From Acidobacteriota bacterium (GTDB lineage: Bacteria; Acidobacteriota; Blastocatellia; Pyrinomonadales; Pyrinomonadaceae): a stretch of 45,107 bases of DNA. Both the position numbers and the translations under genes were made by a program. The DNA lies in NCBI GenBank assembly GCA_023436495.1, contig JAEZIT010000095.1:1-45107 (forward strand), written 5' to 3'. Below, one piece after another: positions 14,771 through 23,168 of this stretch (position 1 is its first letter; each line of letters opens with the position of its first letter). The notes below the pieces were generated by a model. It worked only from the letters and a program-made list of their open reading frames with translations, was not told the DNA's origin and did not search any database.

Positions 14771-16156
14771 ATGAATACAAAGATCGTTCTTAAATTCGCA
14801 TCGTTCAGCTTATTGCTTGTCTTGACAATCGGATTGGCCGGCACTGCCGCGGCACAATCAAAGAAAGATGTGCGAAAGGCCAAATCGCTGGTCGAACAGG
14901 CCGACAAACAGGCCGGACAGAAGAACTTCAAAGCGGCCATTGACCTCTACGCCCAGGCGATCGTGCTGAATCCAAACTATCCATACGCGCACTTTCAGAA
15001 GGGCAAGGCGCATTATTTCCTGAAAGAATACGAACAGGCGATCACCGAACTCGACATTGCGCTGGCACAAGGACATCCAGCTCCAGAGGTATACGATGTC
15101 CGCTGGCAGGCACATTACTACCGCGGCGATTATGATGCAGCCTCTGAAGATATAAAACTTGCGCCTAAGTCCGATTCTCTTGAGAGATCGCGCTTTTTGG
15201 CGCAGATCAGTTATGGAAAAGGTGACTACCCGGCCGCTCTTGACGAGTTTCAAAAAGCGGCTGAAGCCACGCCGAACAATGCTGATATCTTTTACCGTAT
15301 CGCCGAAACACAATCGAAGCTGGGCAACGTGGACGGCCAACTCGCCGCCGCGAATGAGGCGGTAAAACGCCACACACAGTTTCTAGGTGAGGCTTACTTT
15401 CTGATCGGCGATGCATATCAGAAGAGATCCATGCCGACAGAGGCGGCGGACGCGTACAACCGTGCACTCAGCGCGAAACCGGACATGCTTGCCGCGTACC
15501 GAAACCTCGCCGAGATCTACCGCGGACAGAACAAGTTTGCTGACGCGATCGAAACCTCGCGTAAGGCGATAAGGCTCTTTCCCCGGAACGCAACGCTGTA
15601 CACCGACATAAGCATGTATTACAGCCTCGCGGATCGCAATGTCGACGCGATCCAGGCTGCACAGGCCGCGATCACCTACGAGCCCAACGGATATTTGGCC
15701 TACACGAATCTATGTCGGGCTTACAACGAGACGAAGCAGTACGCCATGGCGGTGAACTCGTGTAACAGCGCGCTGAAACTCAAGCCCGACGACGGTGAGA
15801 CTTACTTTTATCTTGGCCGCGCTTACGACCTGCTCGGGAAGACCGACGATGCGACAAAGGCTTATAAAAAGGCAGTTGTCGGGCTTGAATCTCAAGTTCA
15901 GGTAGGTCGCGCCACTTGGGACGTTTACTATTTACTGGGCAATGCTTATTTCGCGGACAATCAGCGTGAAAAGGCTATCGAAGCTTATTCAAAATGTCTT
16001 GAGCTGAGTCCGCGTTTTGCAAAGGCCCGATATAATCTGGGGATCATCCTTGTTCTGAAACGCGATAAGGCAGGGGCCGGACTGCAGTACAATTCGCTGC
16101 TTGCCCTAGATCAAAACCTTGCTGCAAAGCTAAAGAGCGAGATCGACAAACTCTAG
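14771..16156 (+). CDS. Secreted tetratricopeptide repeat protein
   Basis: 461 residues with a signal peptide (1-28, ending TAAAQS). The mature part is about ten TPR units with the usual W/Y-L-G-x-A-F-A-P spacing (e.g. NPNYPYAHFQKGKAHYFL, PNNADIFYRIAETQSKLG, PRNATLYTDISMYYSLA, SPRFAKARYNLGIIL). TPR arrays are protein-binding scaffolds. It sits 14 nt after the kinase stop codon and a terminator follows, so it forms a two-gene operon. It would act in the periplasm or at the outer membrane, on the far side of the membrane from the kinase domain. Confidence 0.9.
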   Translation: MNTKIVLKFASFSLLLVLTIGLAGTAAAQSKKDVRKAKSLVEQADKQAGQKNFKAAIDLYAQAIVLNPNYPYAHFQKGKAHYFLKEYEQAITELDIALAQGHPAPEVYDVRWQAHYYRGDYDAASEDIKLAPKSDSLERSRFLAQISYGKGDYPAALDEFQKAAEATPNNADIFYRIAETQSKLGNVDGQLAAANEAVKRHTQFLGEAYFLIGDAYQKRSMPTEAADAYNRALSAKPDMLAAYRNLAEIYRGQNKFADAIETSRKAIRLFPRNATLYTDISMYYSLADRNVDAIQAAQAAITYEPNGYLAYTNLCRAYNETKQYAMAVNSCNSALKLKPDDGETYFYLGRAYDLLGKTDDATKAYKKAVVGLESQVQVGRATWDVYYLLGNAYFADNQREKAIEAYSKCLELSPRFAKARYNLGIILVLKRDKAGAGLQYNSLLALDQNLAAKLKSEIDKL

Positions 16157-16164
16157 TCCAAACG

Positions 16165-16196
16165 AAAAAGGCTGCCACGGAAGGCAGCCTTTTTTT
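16165..16196. terminator. Bidirectional intrinsic terminator
   Basis: AAAAAGGCTGCC (16165-16176) pairs perfectly with GGCAGCCTTTTT (16183-16194) around a 6-nt loop, followed by more T. It separates the kinase-TPR operon from the convergent anti-sigma gene. Confidence 0.9.
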
Positions 16197-16217
16197 CTTC
16201 TCAAAATCCCGCCTACG

Positions 16218-17045
16218 TTAAAGCCTGGTTGTCCGGCGTCTTCGCGGGTTTTCGCTCATGCTTACGTCCACACTCTGGATCTTAAGTACTACGCGTACCG
16301 TATCGGCCCGCCCGTCCATTCTCGCGGGAACGAAAGGCTCTTGTCCCGATTCCGAATTCAACGCTTGTTCCAACTCGTTTACGGCGAACCGGTTATGCGA
16401 CGGCTCGACGACCTGGGCGATCTCGGCCTTTCCGTTTTGATATACGTCGGCCACCACTACGACCTCGTCGTCGCCAACCTCGCGGCCGACAAGCGATTCC
16501 GACAGCAGAACGAGTGCACCTTGCGGGTTCAGGCTCGGCGATTCGTCGGCGACGGCCTGCCGCGCTCGAGCATACTCGGCCGCGCTTGGCGTTCCTTTCG
16601 AAGAACTTGCCTCGGCGACCATGATCGTCGAGCGGGAGGAACGGCTGCCGCCTGCGAACGTGTCATTGAGGCTTCGGTTCGCGGAAAGCGTCAAAGCCCA
16701 TAAAAATCCGATTCCGATGACAAAAGTCGCCGCAGCCCCCATGCTGTATGGCATAAGCCACATCTGTCGCCAAGACCTGGGCTGGAAAAGAGGCCGGAGG
16801 ATCGAGGCCGGGTCCCTGGGTTGAGTGCGCACCGCAACCGCCGACCGCAAATTTGAAAGCGCAGCCGCCGACATCGCGGGCCGCGAAACCGCGCCCATTT
16901 GCACGCGGATCTCGCGAAATTCCGCGAGGGTACCACGGCACAGCGGACAGCGGTCAAGATGTTCGCTGAGCAAGGCGTGCTCGTTCTCCGACAATACGTT
17001 ATCGGCGTATAATGCCAGATCAAGTTGTATGTCCTTGCAGTTCAT
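16218..17045 (-). CDS. Zinc-finger anti-sigma factor, membrane anchored
   Basis: 275 residues from the ATG at 17045. N-terminal zf-HC2 anti-sigma domain with His-x3-Cys-x2-Cys (HLDRCPLC, about 29-36), then a helix-rich linker, one membrane helix (about 100-120: MGAAATFVIGIGFLWALTL) and a periplasmic part of about 150 residues ending in basic residues. The C-terminal section (DTVRVVLKIQSVDVS) is beta-like. It would sequester the ECF sigma factor of the next upstream gene until an envelope signal releases it. The gap of about 263 nt between the two genes is unusually wide for a sigma/anti-sigma pair. Confidence 0.87.
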   Translation of the reverse strand: MNCKDIQLDLALYADNVLSENEHALLSEHLDRCPLCRGTLAEFREIRVQMGAVSRPAMSAAALSNLRSAVAVRTQPRDPASILRPLFQPRSWRQMWLMPYSMGAAATFVIGIGFLWALTLSANRSLNDTFAGGSRSSRSTIMVAEASSSKGTPSAAEYARARQAVADESPSLNPQGALVLLSESLVGREVGDDEVVVVADVYQNGKAEIAQVVEPSHNRFAVNELEQALNSESGQEPFVPARMDGRADTVRVVLKIQSVDVSMSENPRRRRTTRL

Positions 17046-17308
17046 GTTCAATTCAAAAGCTCTCGTAAATTCAATCGAGCGAATGACCCACTGACCCCGG
17101 CTGTTCCCCTAAATGCGGGAAACAACGCTTCGGTTCGATCCCGTTTTAATAACTATCCGGAGCCGTCGGCATTGCTGGTCATTTCAAATAACCGATGGTG
17201 TCGGGACGGTAAAAACGGGAACGAGCCAATCGTTCTCTTCGACCTTGGTTTGGCACCGATCTCTGTCTTCAAAGAAAAACCGGGGCGAGTCGATCATTCG
17301 CTCGATTG

Positions 17309-17962
17309 TCAAAAATCACTTAGCTTTCGCCTCAACTCTTCGCGTCCGCGGGCGATCCGTGATTTCACGGTGCCGACGGCTACGTTCAATTCCCGAGCGA
17401 TCTCGTCATAACTCTGATTCTCGATATCGCACAGTACAACTGCCTCTCTGTAAATGTCGGGCAGCGCGTTCAATGCCTTCAGCAGGGCGTCCTCGCGTTC
17501 GCGATTAAGAATGTTCTCTTCCGGCGAAGCCGCGTTCCCTGGCATCGTATCATGGAGCGTACGTTCATTTTCGCCCGCTGGGGCGTCCAGTGATACGGTG
17601 CTTTCGCGACGTCGGCGTTTCCACCAGCGAAATCGGTTTCGCGATTCATTGATTGCGATGCGAAACAGCCAGGTTTTCAATTCTGAATCCCCGCGAAATT
17701 TTCCGATCGCGCGCAGAGCGTTCAAAAATGTGTCCTGCGTCAGATCACCGGCCTCATCGGCATCACCCGTCAAGCGGTAGAGCAGCGAATAGACGTCATT
17801 GGAATAACGGGTTATTAAAAGATCAAAAGCTTCGGATTCTCCCGCTCGGAGCCTTTCGAGAAACTCGTTCTCGGCCGTCAAAAAAGCATGGGCCGGCTGT
17901 GCCGCGACTGCGGCATTCCCAAGGTCTTCTTCATCAAAAGCTATTGACTTGCTGAAGAACAT
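17309..17962 (-). CDS. ECF-type RNA polymerase sigma factor
   Basis: 217 residues from the ATG at 17962, which has a GTGGGGCGAG site upstream; a GTG at 18001 is in frame. Sigma-70 region 2 (about 40-110: AFDLLITRYSNDVYSLLYRL, DLTQDTFLNALRAIGKFRG, TWLFRIAINESRNRFR) and region 4 (about 158-210: ALPDIYREAVVLCDIENQSY, NVAVGTVKSRIARGREELRR) are present; region 3 is absent, which defines the ECF class. It lies upstream of a membrane anti-sigma factor in the same direction. The regulon is unknown. Confidence 0.93.
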   Translation of the reverse strand: MFFSKSIAFDEEDLGNAAVAAQPAHAFLTAENEFLERLRAGESEAFDLLITRYSNDVYSLLYRLTGDADEAGDLTQDTFLNALRAIGKFRGDSELKTWLFRIAINESRNRFRWWKRRRRESTVSLDAPAGENERTLHDTMPGNAASPEENILNREREDALLKALNALPDIYREAVVLCDIENQSYDEIARELNVAVGTVKSRIARGREELRRKLSDF

Positions 17963-18168
17963 CTCGCCCCACTTTCTCCCGAATCCTAATGGAATCCGCA
18001 CTTTCCGGCCGCCGCGTTAGCTGCCTGTTTATATTAGACACCGCCGTTTCGAAAAAGTTCCCGAATTTCTTTTGAAGCTGTTTCCGGTGGTGACTAATGA
18101 TCGACTTACGACGACTTCGCCATCGTTTTAATTTGCCCTTAATCCGGTTTTACGTTAAATTAACTCTT

Positions 18169-18197
18169 TTGGACAAAACCGGTTTACCGATTATACA
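18169..18197 (+). promoter_or_regulatory. Sigma-70 type promoter for the YfgM-like gene
   Basis: TTGGAC (18169-18174), a 17-bp spacer and TATACA (18192-18197), with start of transcription near 18204, 30 nt before the ATG. Confidence 0.5.
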
Positions 18198-18233
18198 ACG
18201 AACCAATCTCAATAAATTGCAGTTTTTGGAATA

Positions 18234-19085
18234 ATGGCACGAAAAAAGAGAAGATTTGACGCCGTCGAAGCACCCGTCGCCGACGCGAAGAACAAAGAAC
18301 CCTATCAGGATACGTTCCAACACAACATCGGGCAAAAGGTCGAGGACTTCGGCCAGAAGTTCGAGGGAAAGGGGAAGAGCATCCTGTACGGCATAGGCGC
18401 CGTCGCGGTGCTCGCAATTGTGATCGGTATTTTCTATACATGGTGGAGCCGTTCAAGCGACACGGCGCAGACCGCGCTTGGAAAGGCGATCGAAACGTCG
18501 CAGGCTATCGTGTCCGCGTCGCCGGCGCCGGCAGGTTCGACGATCAAATCGTTCAAGACCGAGAAAGAACGCGCTGAAACCGCTATAGCGGAGTTTCAGG
18601 CCGTCGCCGATAAATTTGGAGGCGATGCGGCCCAGAAAGCTAAGTACTTTATTGCTGTCAATCGGCTAAGCTTGGATCGGCCGGCCGGCATTGCTGAACT
18701 GCAGTCACTGGCCGGATCGAACGACGAGGTAGGAAAGCTGTCCAGGTTCGCGCTGGCGCAGGCACTTGCAGGCGACGGTAAGACCGATGAAGCCGTTAAG
18801 TACTATGAAGAATTGGCCGCGATGAATGATCCGATCGTCGCCAAGGAAACCGTTAATTTTGAGCTTGCCGGCCTATATGTAAAGCAGGGCAAGACCAAAG
18901 AAGCCGCGGACCTCTATTACACGATCGCAAAGACCGCCAGCGAGGCCAAGGATTCCGAAGGCAAGCCCGTTTCTATGGGGGCGACAGCACGCAGCGCCAA
19001 GGAGAAGCTCGCGGAGATCGATCCGGAACGCGCGAAAGAAATCGTCGAACCGGCACCCGAATCACCCTTCGCGACGAATCCGTAA
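18234..19085 (+). CDS. Membrane-anchored TPR protein (YfgM/TPR_21-like)
   Basis: 283 residues: a basic N-terminus, one membrane helix (about 49-69: ILYGIGAVAVLAIVIGIFYTWW), then a periplasmic TPR region (ALAQALAGDGKTDEAVKYYEEL and NFELAGLYVKQGKTKEAADLYYTI). This layout is that of YfgM, an ancillary SecYEG subunit and chaperone partner. The same family is also found beside BamB in many bacteria, but no bamB gene is present here. It is followed by a hairpin and a second TPR membrane protein in the same direction. Confidence 0.82.
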   Translation: MARKKRRFDAVEAPVADAKNKEPYQDTFQHNIGQKVEDFGQKFEGKGKSILYGIGAVAVLAIVIGIFYTWWSRSSDTAQTALGKAIETSQAIVSASPAPAGSTIKSFKTEKERAETAIAEFQAVADKFGGDAAQKAKYFIAVNRLSLDRPAGIAELQSLAGSNDEVGKLSRFALAQALAGDGKTDEAVKYYEELAAMNDPIVAKETVNFELAGLYVKQGKTKEAADLYYTIAKTASEAKDSEGKPVSMGATARSAKEKLAEIDPERAKEIVEPAPESPFATNP

Positions 19086-19102
19086 TACCTCAACGATTTG
19101 AG

Positions 19103-19156
19103 AAATTCCGCCTGATTAGTTATTTCTAGAATTACGAAATAAATCAGGCGGATTTT
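19103..19156 (+). promoter_or_regulatory. Long hairpin between two TPR genes (terminator or translation control)
   Basis: The arms 19103-19117 and 19142-19156 pair at 14 of 15 positions; an inner TTATTTC/GAAATAA stem extends the fold. It ends in TTTT, so it could terminate transcription. But the next start codon (TTG 19160) is 4 nt away and its only Shine-Dalgarno-like bases (GGCGGA, 19147-19152) lie in the 3' arm, so it could instead block ribosome access. Confidence 0.6.
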
Positions 19157-19159
19157 CAT

Positions 19160-20557
19160 TTGGAACAAAAAGCTCCGAAAACAGCTAATGCAGCAGGCGA
19201 ACCCGTAAGTAGCGATATCCGTATCGCCGCGCGGGTTTTGCTTCGCCCCTATGTTTCGGCGTTCCTTTTGTGCGTATTCGCCTCCGCGCTTCTGTTCTAT
19301 GTTGGCTATGCCGTTACTTCGGGGATCGTTCTCGCCGGTTCGGCCGCGGTGGTCACATTACTGGCAACGACCGATAAGATCGTGTTCGACGGGCGCAGGA
19401 TCTACCGCACCGGCTGGATATTCCGATTTTGGGCGGCTCGTAACGGTTCCGCAAACCGCCTTCGCCTGGGGCAGATCGAACAGGTGGAATCATCGGCTGT
19501 TCGATCATTTCGCCGCGGCGGGCGAGTCACTTACCGCTACCAAACTGCATTTCGGGGCCGTGACCGGGAATTTATCGTGTCTTCAGGCAGTCGGAATTAT
19601 GGCCGGTTTGTGCGTGCAGTACTTTCGTTGTTGAACGAAGACGTTCTCGACATACGATCTGTAGAAGTGCGGGATTATCTCGTGTCGCCGAAAGCCCTGC
19701 GGGAAAAAGCGGCAGCATTTCAGATCCCGGCCACCGACGTTTTGCAGGTATCTGCCGTTGAAAAGGTGCGGATCGGTGCTCGTTCGGCTGAAAAAGAACC
19801 GAACAGTCTCGAAAAGGCCGGATATCTTCGCCGACTTGCAAACGAATTGAGGCTTTCAGGATACTTGCTGCAGGCAAAAGAAGTTTTCCGCCGCGCTGCC
19901 CTGATCGACCCGTTCGACGGACGGCTGTTGTACGAATTCGCACGATGTCTTCAATCTATTTCGGGCTTGGAGAATGACGCTAAACTCCGCCGGCGATCGA
20001 TCGCATTACTTCGGCTTTCGGAGCGCCGTGCGGGCATCGACGCGGAACTTTTGTCCCGGCTCGGCGAGATGTACTCCCAGGCCGGGGAATGGGGTAGGGC
20101 ACGATCGGTTTACGAACGGTCGATCGAGCGCTTTGGCGAAAGCTTTCGGTCACTGAGAGGCCTTTCTGAGATCGCACTTCGTGACGGCAAGATCGCCCAT
20201 GCCATCCATCATCTCTCAAACGCACAGAAGATCGCCAGAACACCAGCGGTTCGTCGCTGGACTAGAAACGAGGCCGAATATTTCGGGCATCTCAATGATA
20301 ACGAAGAGTACCTCGACATGGAGATCAGCCGCATTGGACTACTTGACACTTTCAACGACCTCAAGCAAACGGCTCTCGGCACTGCATTGGCTGCAATCCC
20401 CCTTATTCCCCTCGGAATTGCATTAGAAATGTCGTTAATGACCGACATTGCGTGGGCAGTGTCCGGAATAGGCCTTTCGGTCCGCATTGTGCTCGGCGCA
20501 GCTGCCCGTCTTATGACACAGCGTATTCCTTTTGAACTTATCGAAGACGAAGAATAA
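19160..20557 (+). CDS. Integral membrane TPR protein of unknown function
   Basis: 465 residues, TTG start, with no later in-frame ATG near the N-terminus. Two membrane helices (about 34-75: PYVSAFLLCVFASALLFYVG and GIVLAGSAAVVTLLA), then a PH-like beta segment (KIVFDGRRIYRTGWIFRFWA, RLGQIEQVESSAVRS) that recalls bacterial PH (bPH2-type) domains, TPR repeats in the middle (about 220-390) and a C-terminal hydrophobic region (about 408-450). Together it looks like an inner-membrane assembly platform. No named family is recognised. It follows the YfgM-like gene behind a hairpin. Confidence 0.7.
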   Translation: MEQKAPKTANAAGEPVSSDIRIAARVLLRPYVSAFLLCVFASALLFYVGYAVTSGIVLAGSAAVVTLLATTDKIVFDGRRIYRTGWIFRFWAARNGSANRLRLGQIEQVESSAVRSFRRGGRVTYRYQTAFRGRDREFIVSSGSRNYGRFVRAVLSLLNEDVLDIRSVEVRDYLVSPKALREKAAAFQIPATDVLQVSAVEKVRIGARSAEKEPNSLEKAGYLRRLANELRLSGYLLQAKEVFRRAALIDPFDGRLLYEFARCLQSISGLENDAKLRRRSIALLRLSERRAGIDAELLSRLGEMYSQAGEWGRARSVYERSIERFGESFRSLRGLSEIALRDGKIAHAIHHLSNAQKIARTPAVRRWTRNEAEYFGHLNDNEEYLDMEISRIGLLDTFNDLKQTALGTALAAIPLIPLGIALEMSLMTDIAWAVSGIGLSVRIVLGAAARLMTQRIPFELIEDEE

Positions 20558-20572
20558 ACCGCACAAACAAAA

Positions 20573-20594
20573 GGGCCGCCCCTTGAGGCGGCTC
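20573..20594 (-). terminator. Terminator of the ATP-grasp gene
   Basis: On the minus strand GAGCCGCC-tcaagg-GGCGGCCC is followed by TTTTGTTTG. It lies in the gap between the convergent genes ending at 20557 and 20603. Confidence 0.8.
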
Positions 20595-20602
20595 ATAGTT
20601 CG

Positions 20603-21676
20603 TTATTTGTTACCAGTAGCCTTCTTAGTCTTTACAGAGGGCCGCGTGGAGGCTTTTTTCGCGGGCGGCCTTGCCGAAGCAGCGGTTTTCGCGGCCCTTT
20701 CGGCCGGCTTTTTTGCAGTCGCCTGCCTTTTGACCGTGCCCGGGGGATTTAGCATAGCCGACCAGCGGTAATTAGGAGTTTCAAAGCCTTCCTTAAGCTT
20801 CTTGAAAATAAACTCGGTCATTGAATCGACGATCCAATTGTGATTGTATTCGCCTACCGATGCGAGTTCCGCGTCAGGCGCGGGATTCATAAAGTCGATC
20901 GCATATGGCACGCCGTCCTTTATGGCAAATTCCACGGTGTTCAGATCGTAACCAAGTGCCTCGCAGATGGTGATAACATCGCGCTCGACGCGTGAATGGA
21001 GCTCAGGCGAAAGATAGTTCTCAATGCTGACGTACTGCATACCCGAAAGATAGGGTTTTGACGGGTCATACGGCATGATCAGGACCTTCTCCTTGCCGAC
21101 GCAATAGCACCGGACGAACTGATCGTATTCGATGCCTTCCTGCAGCGTCATACATAGCGTTCCCGTCTGATTGAATTCGTGCCAGAGTTCTTCGAGCGAA
21201 TGGATCTTCGACACATTCTTCCACCCGCCGCCGTCATGGGGTTTAAGAAATGCGGGGAAGCCCACGTAATTAACGATCCCTTCCCAGTCTATCGGGAACT
21301 CAAGATTTCGAAGGCTCTCCGACGTGATGTCCGGAATATACTTTTCCTGCGGGAGAAGCACCGTTTTCGGGATCGCCACGCCGAGCTTTGCCGCCAAGGA
21401 AAAATTGAAGAACTTGTCGTCTGCCGACCACCAAAAGGGATTGTTGATGATATATGTTCCCTCGAGTGCCATTCGTTTGAGCATCGCACGATAATAGGGA
21501 ACCTCATGGGAGATTCGGTCGATTATGACGTCATACTTTTTCGGCTCGTCAAGGCGTATTCCGCCAACCGTTATCATTTCGGCGACGACCTCACCGTTGC
21601 CTTTTTCATTAATGCGATTGATGATCGATTCGGGAAAGGTGACCTCGCGGCCCGCTAAAATTCCAACTCTTTTCAT
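20603..21676 (-). CDS. ATP-grasp family ligase with a basic C-terminal tail
   Basis: 357 residues. ATP-grasp core at about 80-295: a nucleotide-binding loop FLKPHDGGGWKNV, a hinge region with LQEGIEYDQFVRCY, and metal ligands in VEFAIKDGVPYAIDFMNPAPD. This class makes amide or ester bonds between carboxylates and amines using ATP (RimK-like or peptide-modifying). The last 45 residues are Lys/Ala/Pro-rich (KKPAERAAKTAASARPPAKKA), like histone H1 tails, which may hold RNA, DNA or polyanions. The substrate is unknown. A TATAAT (minus strand, about 3 nt before the ATG) suggests a very short leader. Confidence 0.86.
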   Translation of the reverse strand: MKRVGILAGREVTFPESIINRINEKGNGEVVAEMITVGGIRLDEPKKYDVIIDRISHEVPYYRAMLKRMALEGTYIINNPFWWSADDKFFNFSLAAKLGVAIPKTVLLPQEKYIPDITSESLRNLEFPIDWEGIVNYVGFPAFLKPHDGGGWKNVSKIHSLEELWHEFNQTGTLCMTLQEGIEYDQFVRCYCVGKEKVLIMPYDPSKPYLSGMQYVSIENYLSPELHSRVERDVITICEALGYDLNTVEFAIKDGVPYAIDFMNPAPDAELASVGEYNHNWIVDSMTEFIFKKLKEGFETPNYRWSAMLNPPGTVKRQATAKKPAERAAKTAASARPPAKKASTRPSVKTKKATGNK

Positions 21677-21896
21677 ATGATTATAAAAACCTTACCTAAA
21701 ATTAAAGACTTCTGCTAACTATAGAATTCTCACGCAATTCCGAAACCGATTATTCTATTCGATTAGCACGGCGGTGACAAGGTTTCTACTTTCTATTGAT
21801 TTTGAAGTGTTCGAGATAGTATTCTGATTATTCGGGCCGGTGACAGTCCGCAACGGCGTTTGATCTTGGCTCGGATCTCCATCCTTTCAACTTATC

Positions 21897-23159
21897 ATGA
21901 ACGAAATACCATCGTCCCACGCGGTCCGAAGTACGGCCGCACCAACATCGTCATCGCCAAGCGGCCCGACGCCGCAGCAATTTCACGGGGTGCTGCAGCG
22001 TATGCTCGCCGCGGGCGAAAAGGTAAGTGACCTTATATTTTCACCCGGCCGTCCTCCGCAAGTAGAGCTGAGCGGCGATCTGCAGGGAGTTCCAATACCT
22101 GGCTTAGAAAAGCTTTCTGCACCCGCGGTCAAGGCCATGGCCGATTTGATGCTGCGCGGCAATGAACAAGGCCTTGAAACGCTTGAAAAACGCGGTTCTG
22201 CTGATATTTCGTACAGTGTCCCGGGCCTTTGCCGCTTTCGCGTGAATATCTTTCGGCAGCGGGGAACGCATGCGATCGTTATGCGTGTTATCCCGACGAC
22301 ACCGCCGAACTGGCAGGACCTGAATCTGCCTTTTGCCGTTCGAAACGCCGCCGAATTAAAGAACGGCTTGGTTTTGGTCACAGGGCCGACCGGATCTGGG
22401 AAGTCCACGACGCTCGCGGCGGTCATCGACTTAGTAAACTCAACAAAGCGTTATCATATCGTAACGATCGAAGACCCGATCGAATTCATTCACGATCATA
22501 AACTCGGCACTGTACATCAGCGGGAACTGCACTCCGACACACCGGATTTCGCCCTTGCGCTGCGTGCGGCGCTGCGACAGGCCCCAAAGGTCATCCTCGT
22601 CGGCGAAATGCGTGATCGAGAAACGATCGAGGTCGCACTGGAGGCCGCTGAGACGGGCCACCTCGTTCTGTCCACGCTTCACACTATTGACGCCGCAAAG
22701 ACCATCGATCGCATCATCGGTGTCTTTCCGAAGATAGAAGAGGCCGCGATCCGCACGCGGCTCGCGCAATCTTTCAGACGAATTATTTCGCAACGGCTAA
22801 TGCCCAAGATCGGCGGCGGGCGCATCGCGGCGATCGAGATACTCGTCTCAAACTCCCGTACCCGCGAATATATAGAGAAAGGCGAGAAAGAAGGACGATC
22901 GATCGTCGACGCAATGAATGACGGCGAAATGGACGGGATGCAGACGTTTGACCGTGAGCTTGAGAAGATGATCCGCAACGGGCAGATCGAAAAAGAGGTC
23001 GGCCTTGCCTACGCCAGCAACGCGAATAACCTGGCACTCGCGATCGGCGATCTTGATATGAAGGTAGAATCGGATGAATCAGAAGCCGCTGCTCCCGGAA
23101 AAGTGCCGGCGGCATCCGGTCCGGGAGATCTGCCTGAGATCGAGGGATTTGAACCCTAA
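21897..23159 (+). CDS. pilT: PilT-type twitching motility ATPase
   Basis: 420 residues. Hexameric type IV pilus retraction ATPase signature: Walker A GPTGSGKST (163-171), ASP box/His region EDPIEFIHDH, the LVGEMRDRETI Walker B, and the His motif LSTLHT. N-terminal PAS-like domain at about 28-145. The C-terminus (after about 380) is a Ser/Glu/Ala/Pro-rich tail not found in canonical PilT. The N-terminal 20 residues are Ser/Pro-rich. PilU-like paralogues look alike, so pilT versus pilU cannot be settled. No other pilus genes are in the window. It converges with the next gene with 9 bp between stops. Confidence 0.88.
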   Translation: MNEIPSSHAVRSTAAPTSSSPSGPTPQQFHGVLQRMLAAGEKVSDLIFSPGRPPQVELSGDLQGVPIPGLEKLSAPAVKAMADLMLRGNEQGLETLEKRGSADISYSVPGLCRFRVNIFRQRGTHAIVMRVIPTTPPNWQDLNLPFAVRNAAELKNGLVLVTGPTGSGKSTTLAAVIDLVNSTKRYHIVTIEDPIEFIHDHKLGTVHQRELHSDTPDFALALRAALRQAPKVILVGEMRDRETIEVALEAAETGHLVLSTLHTIDAAKTIDRIIGVFPKIEEAAIRTRLAQSFRRIISQRLMPKIGGGRIAAIEILVSNSRTREYIEKGEKEGRSIVDAMNDGEMDGMQTFDRELEKMIRNGQIEKEVGLAYASNANNLALAIGDLDMKVESDESEAAAPGKVPAASGPGDLPEIEGFEP

Positions 23160-23168
23160 TTTGAACGG

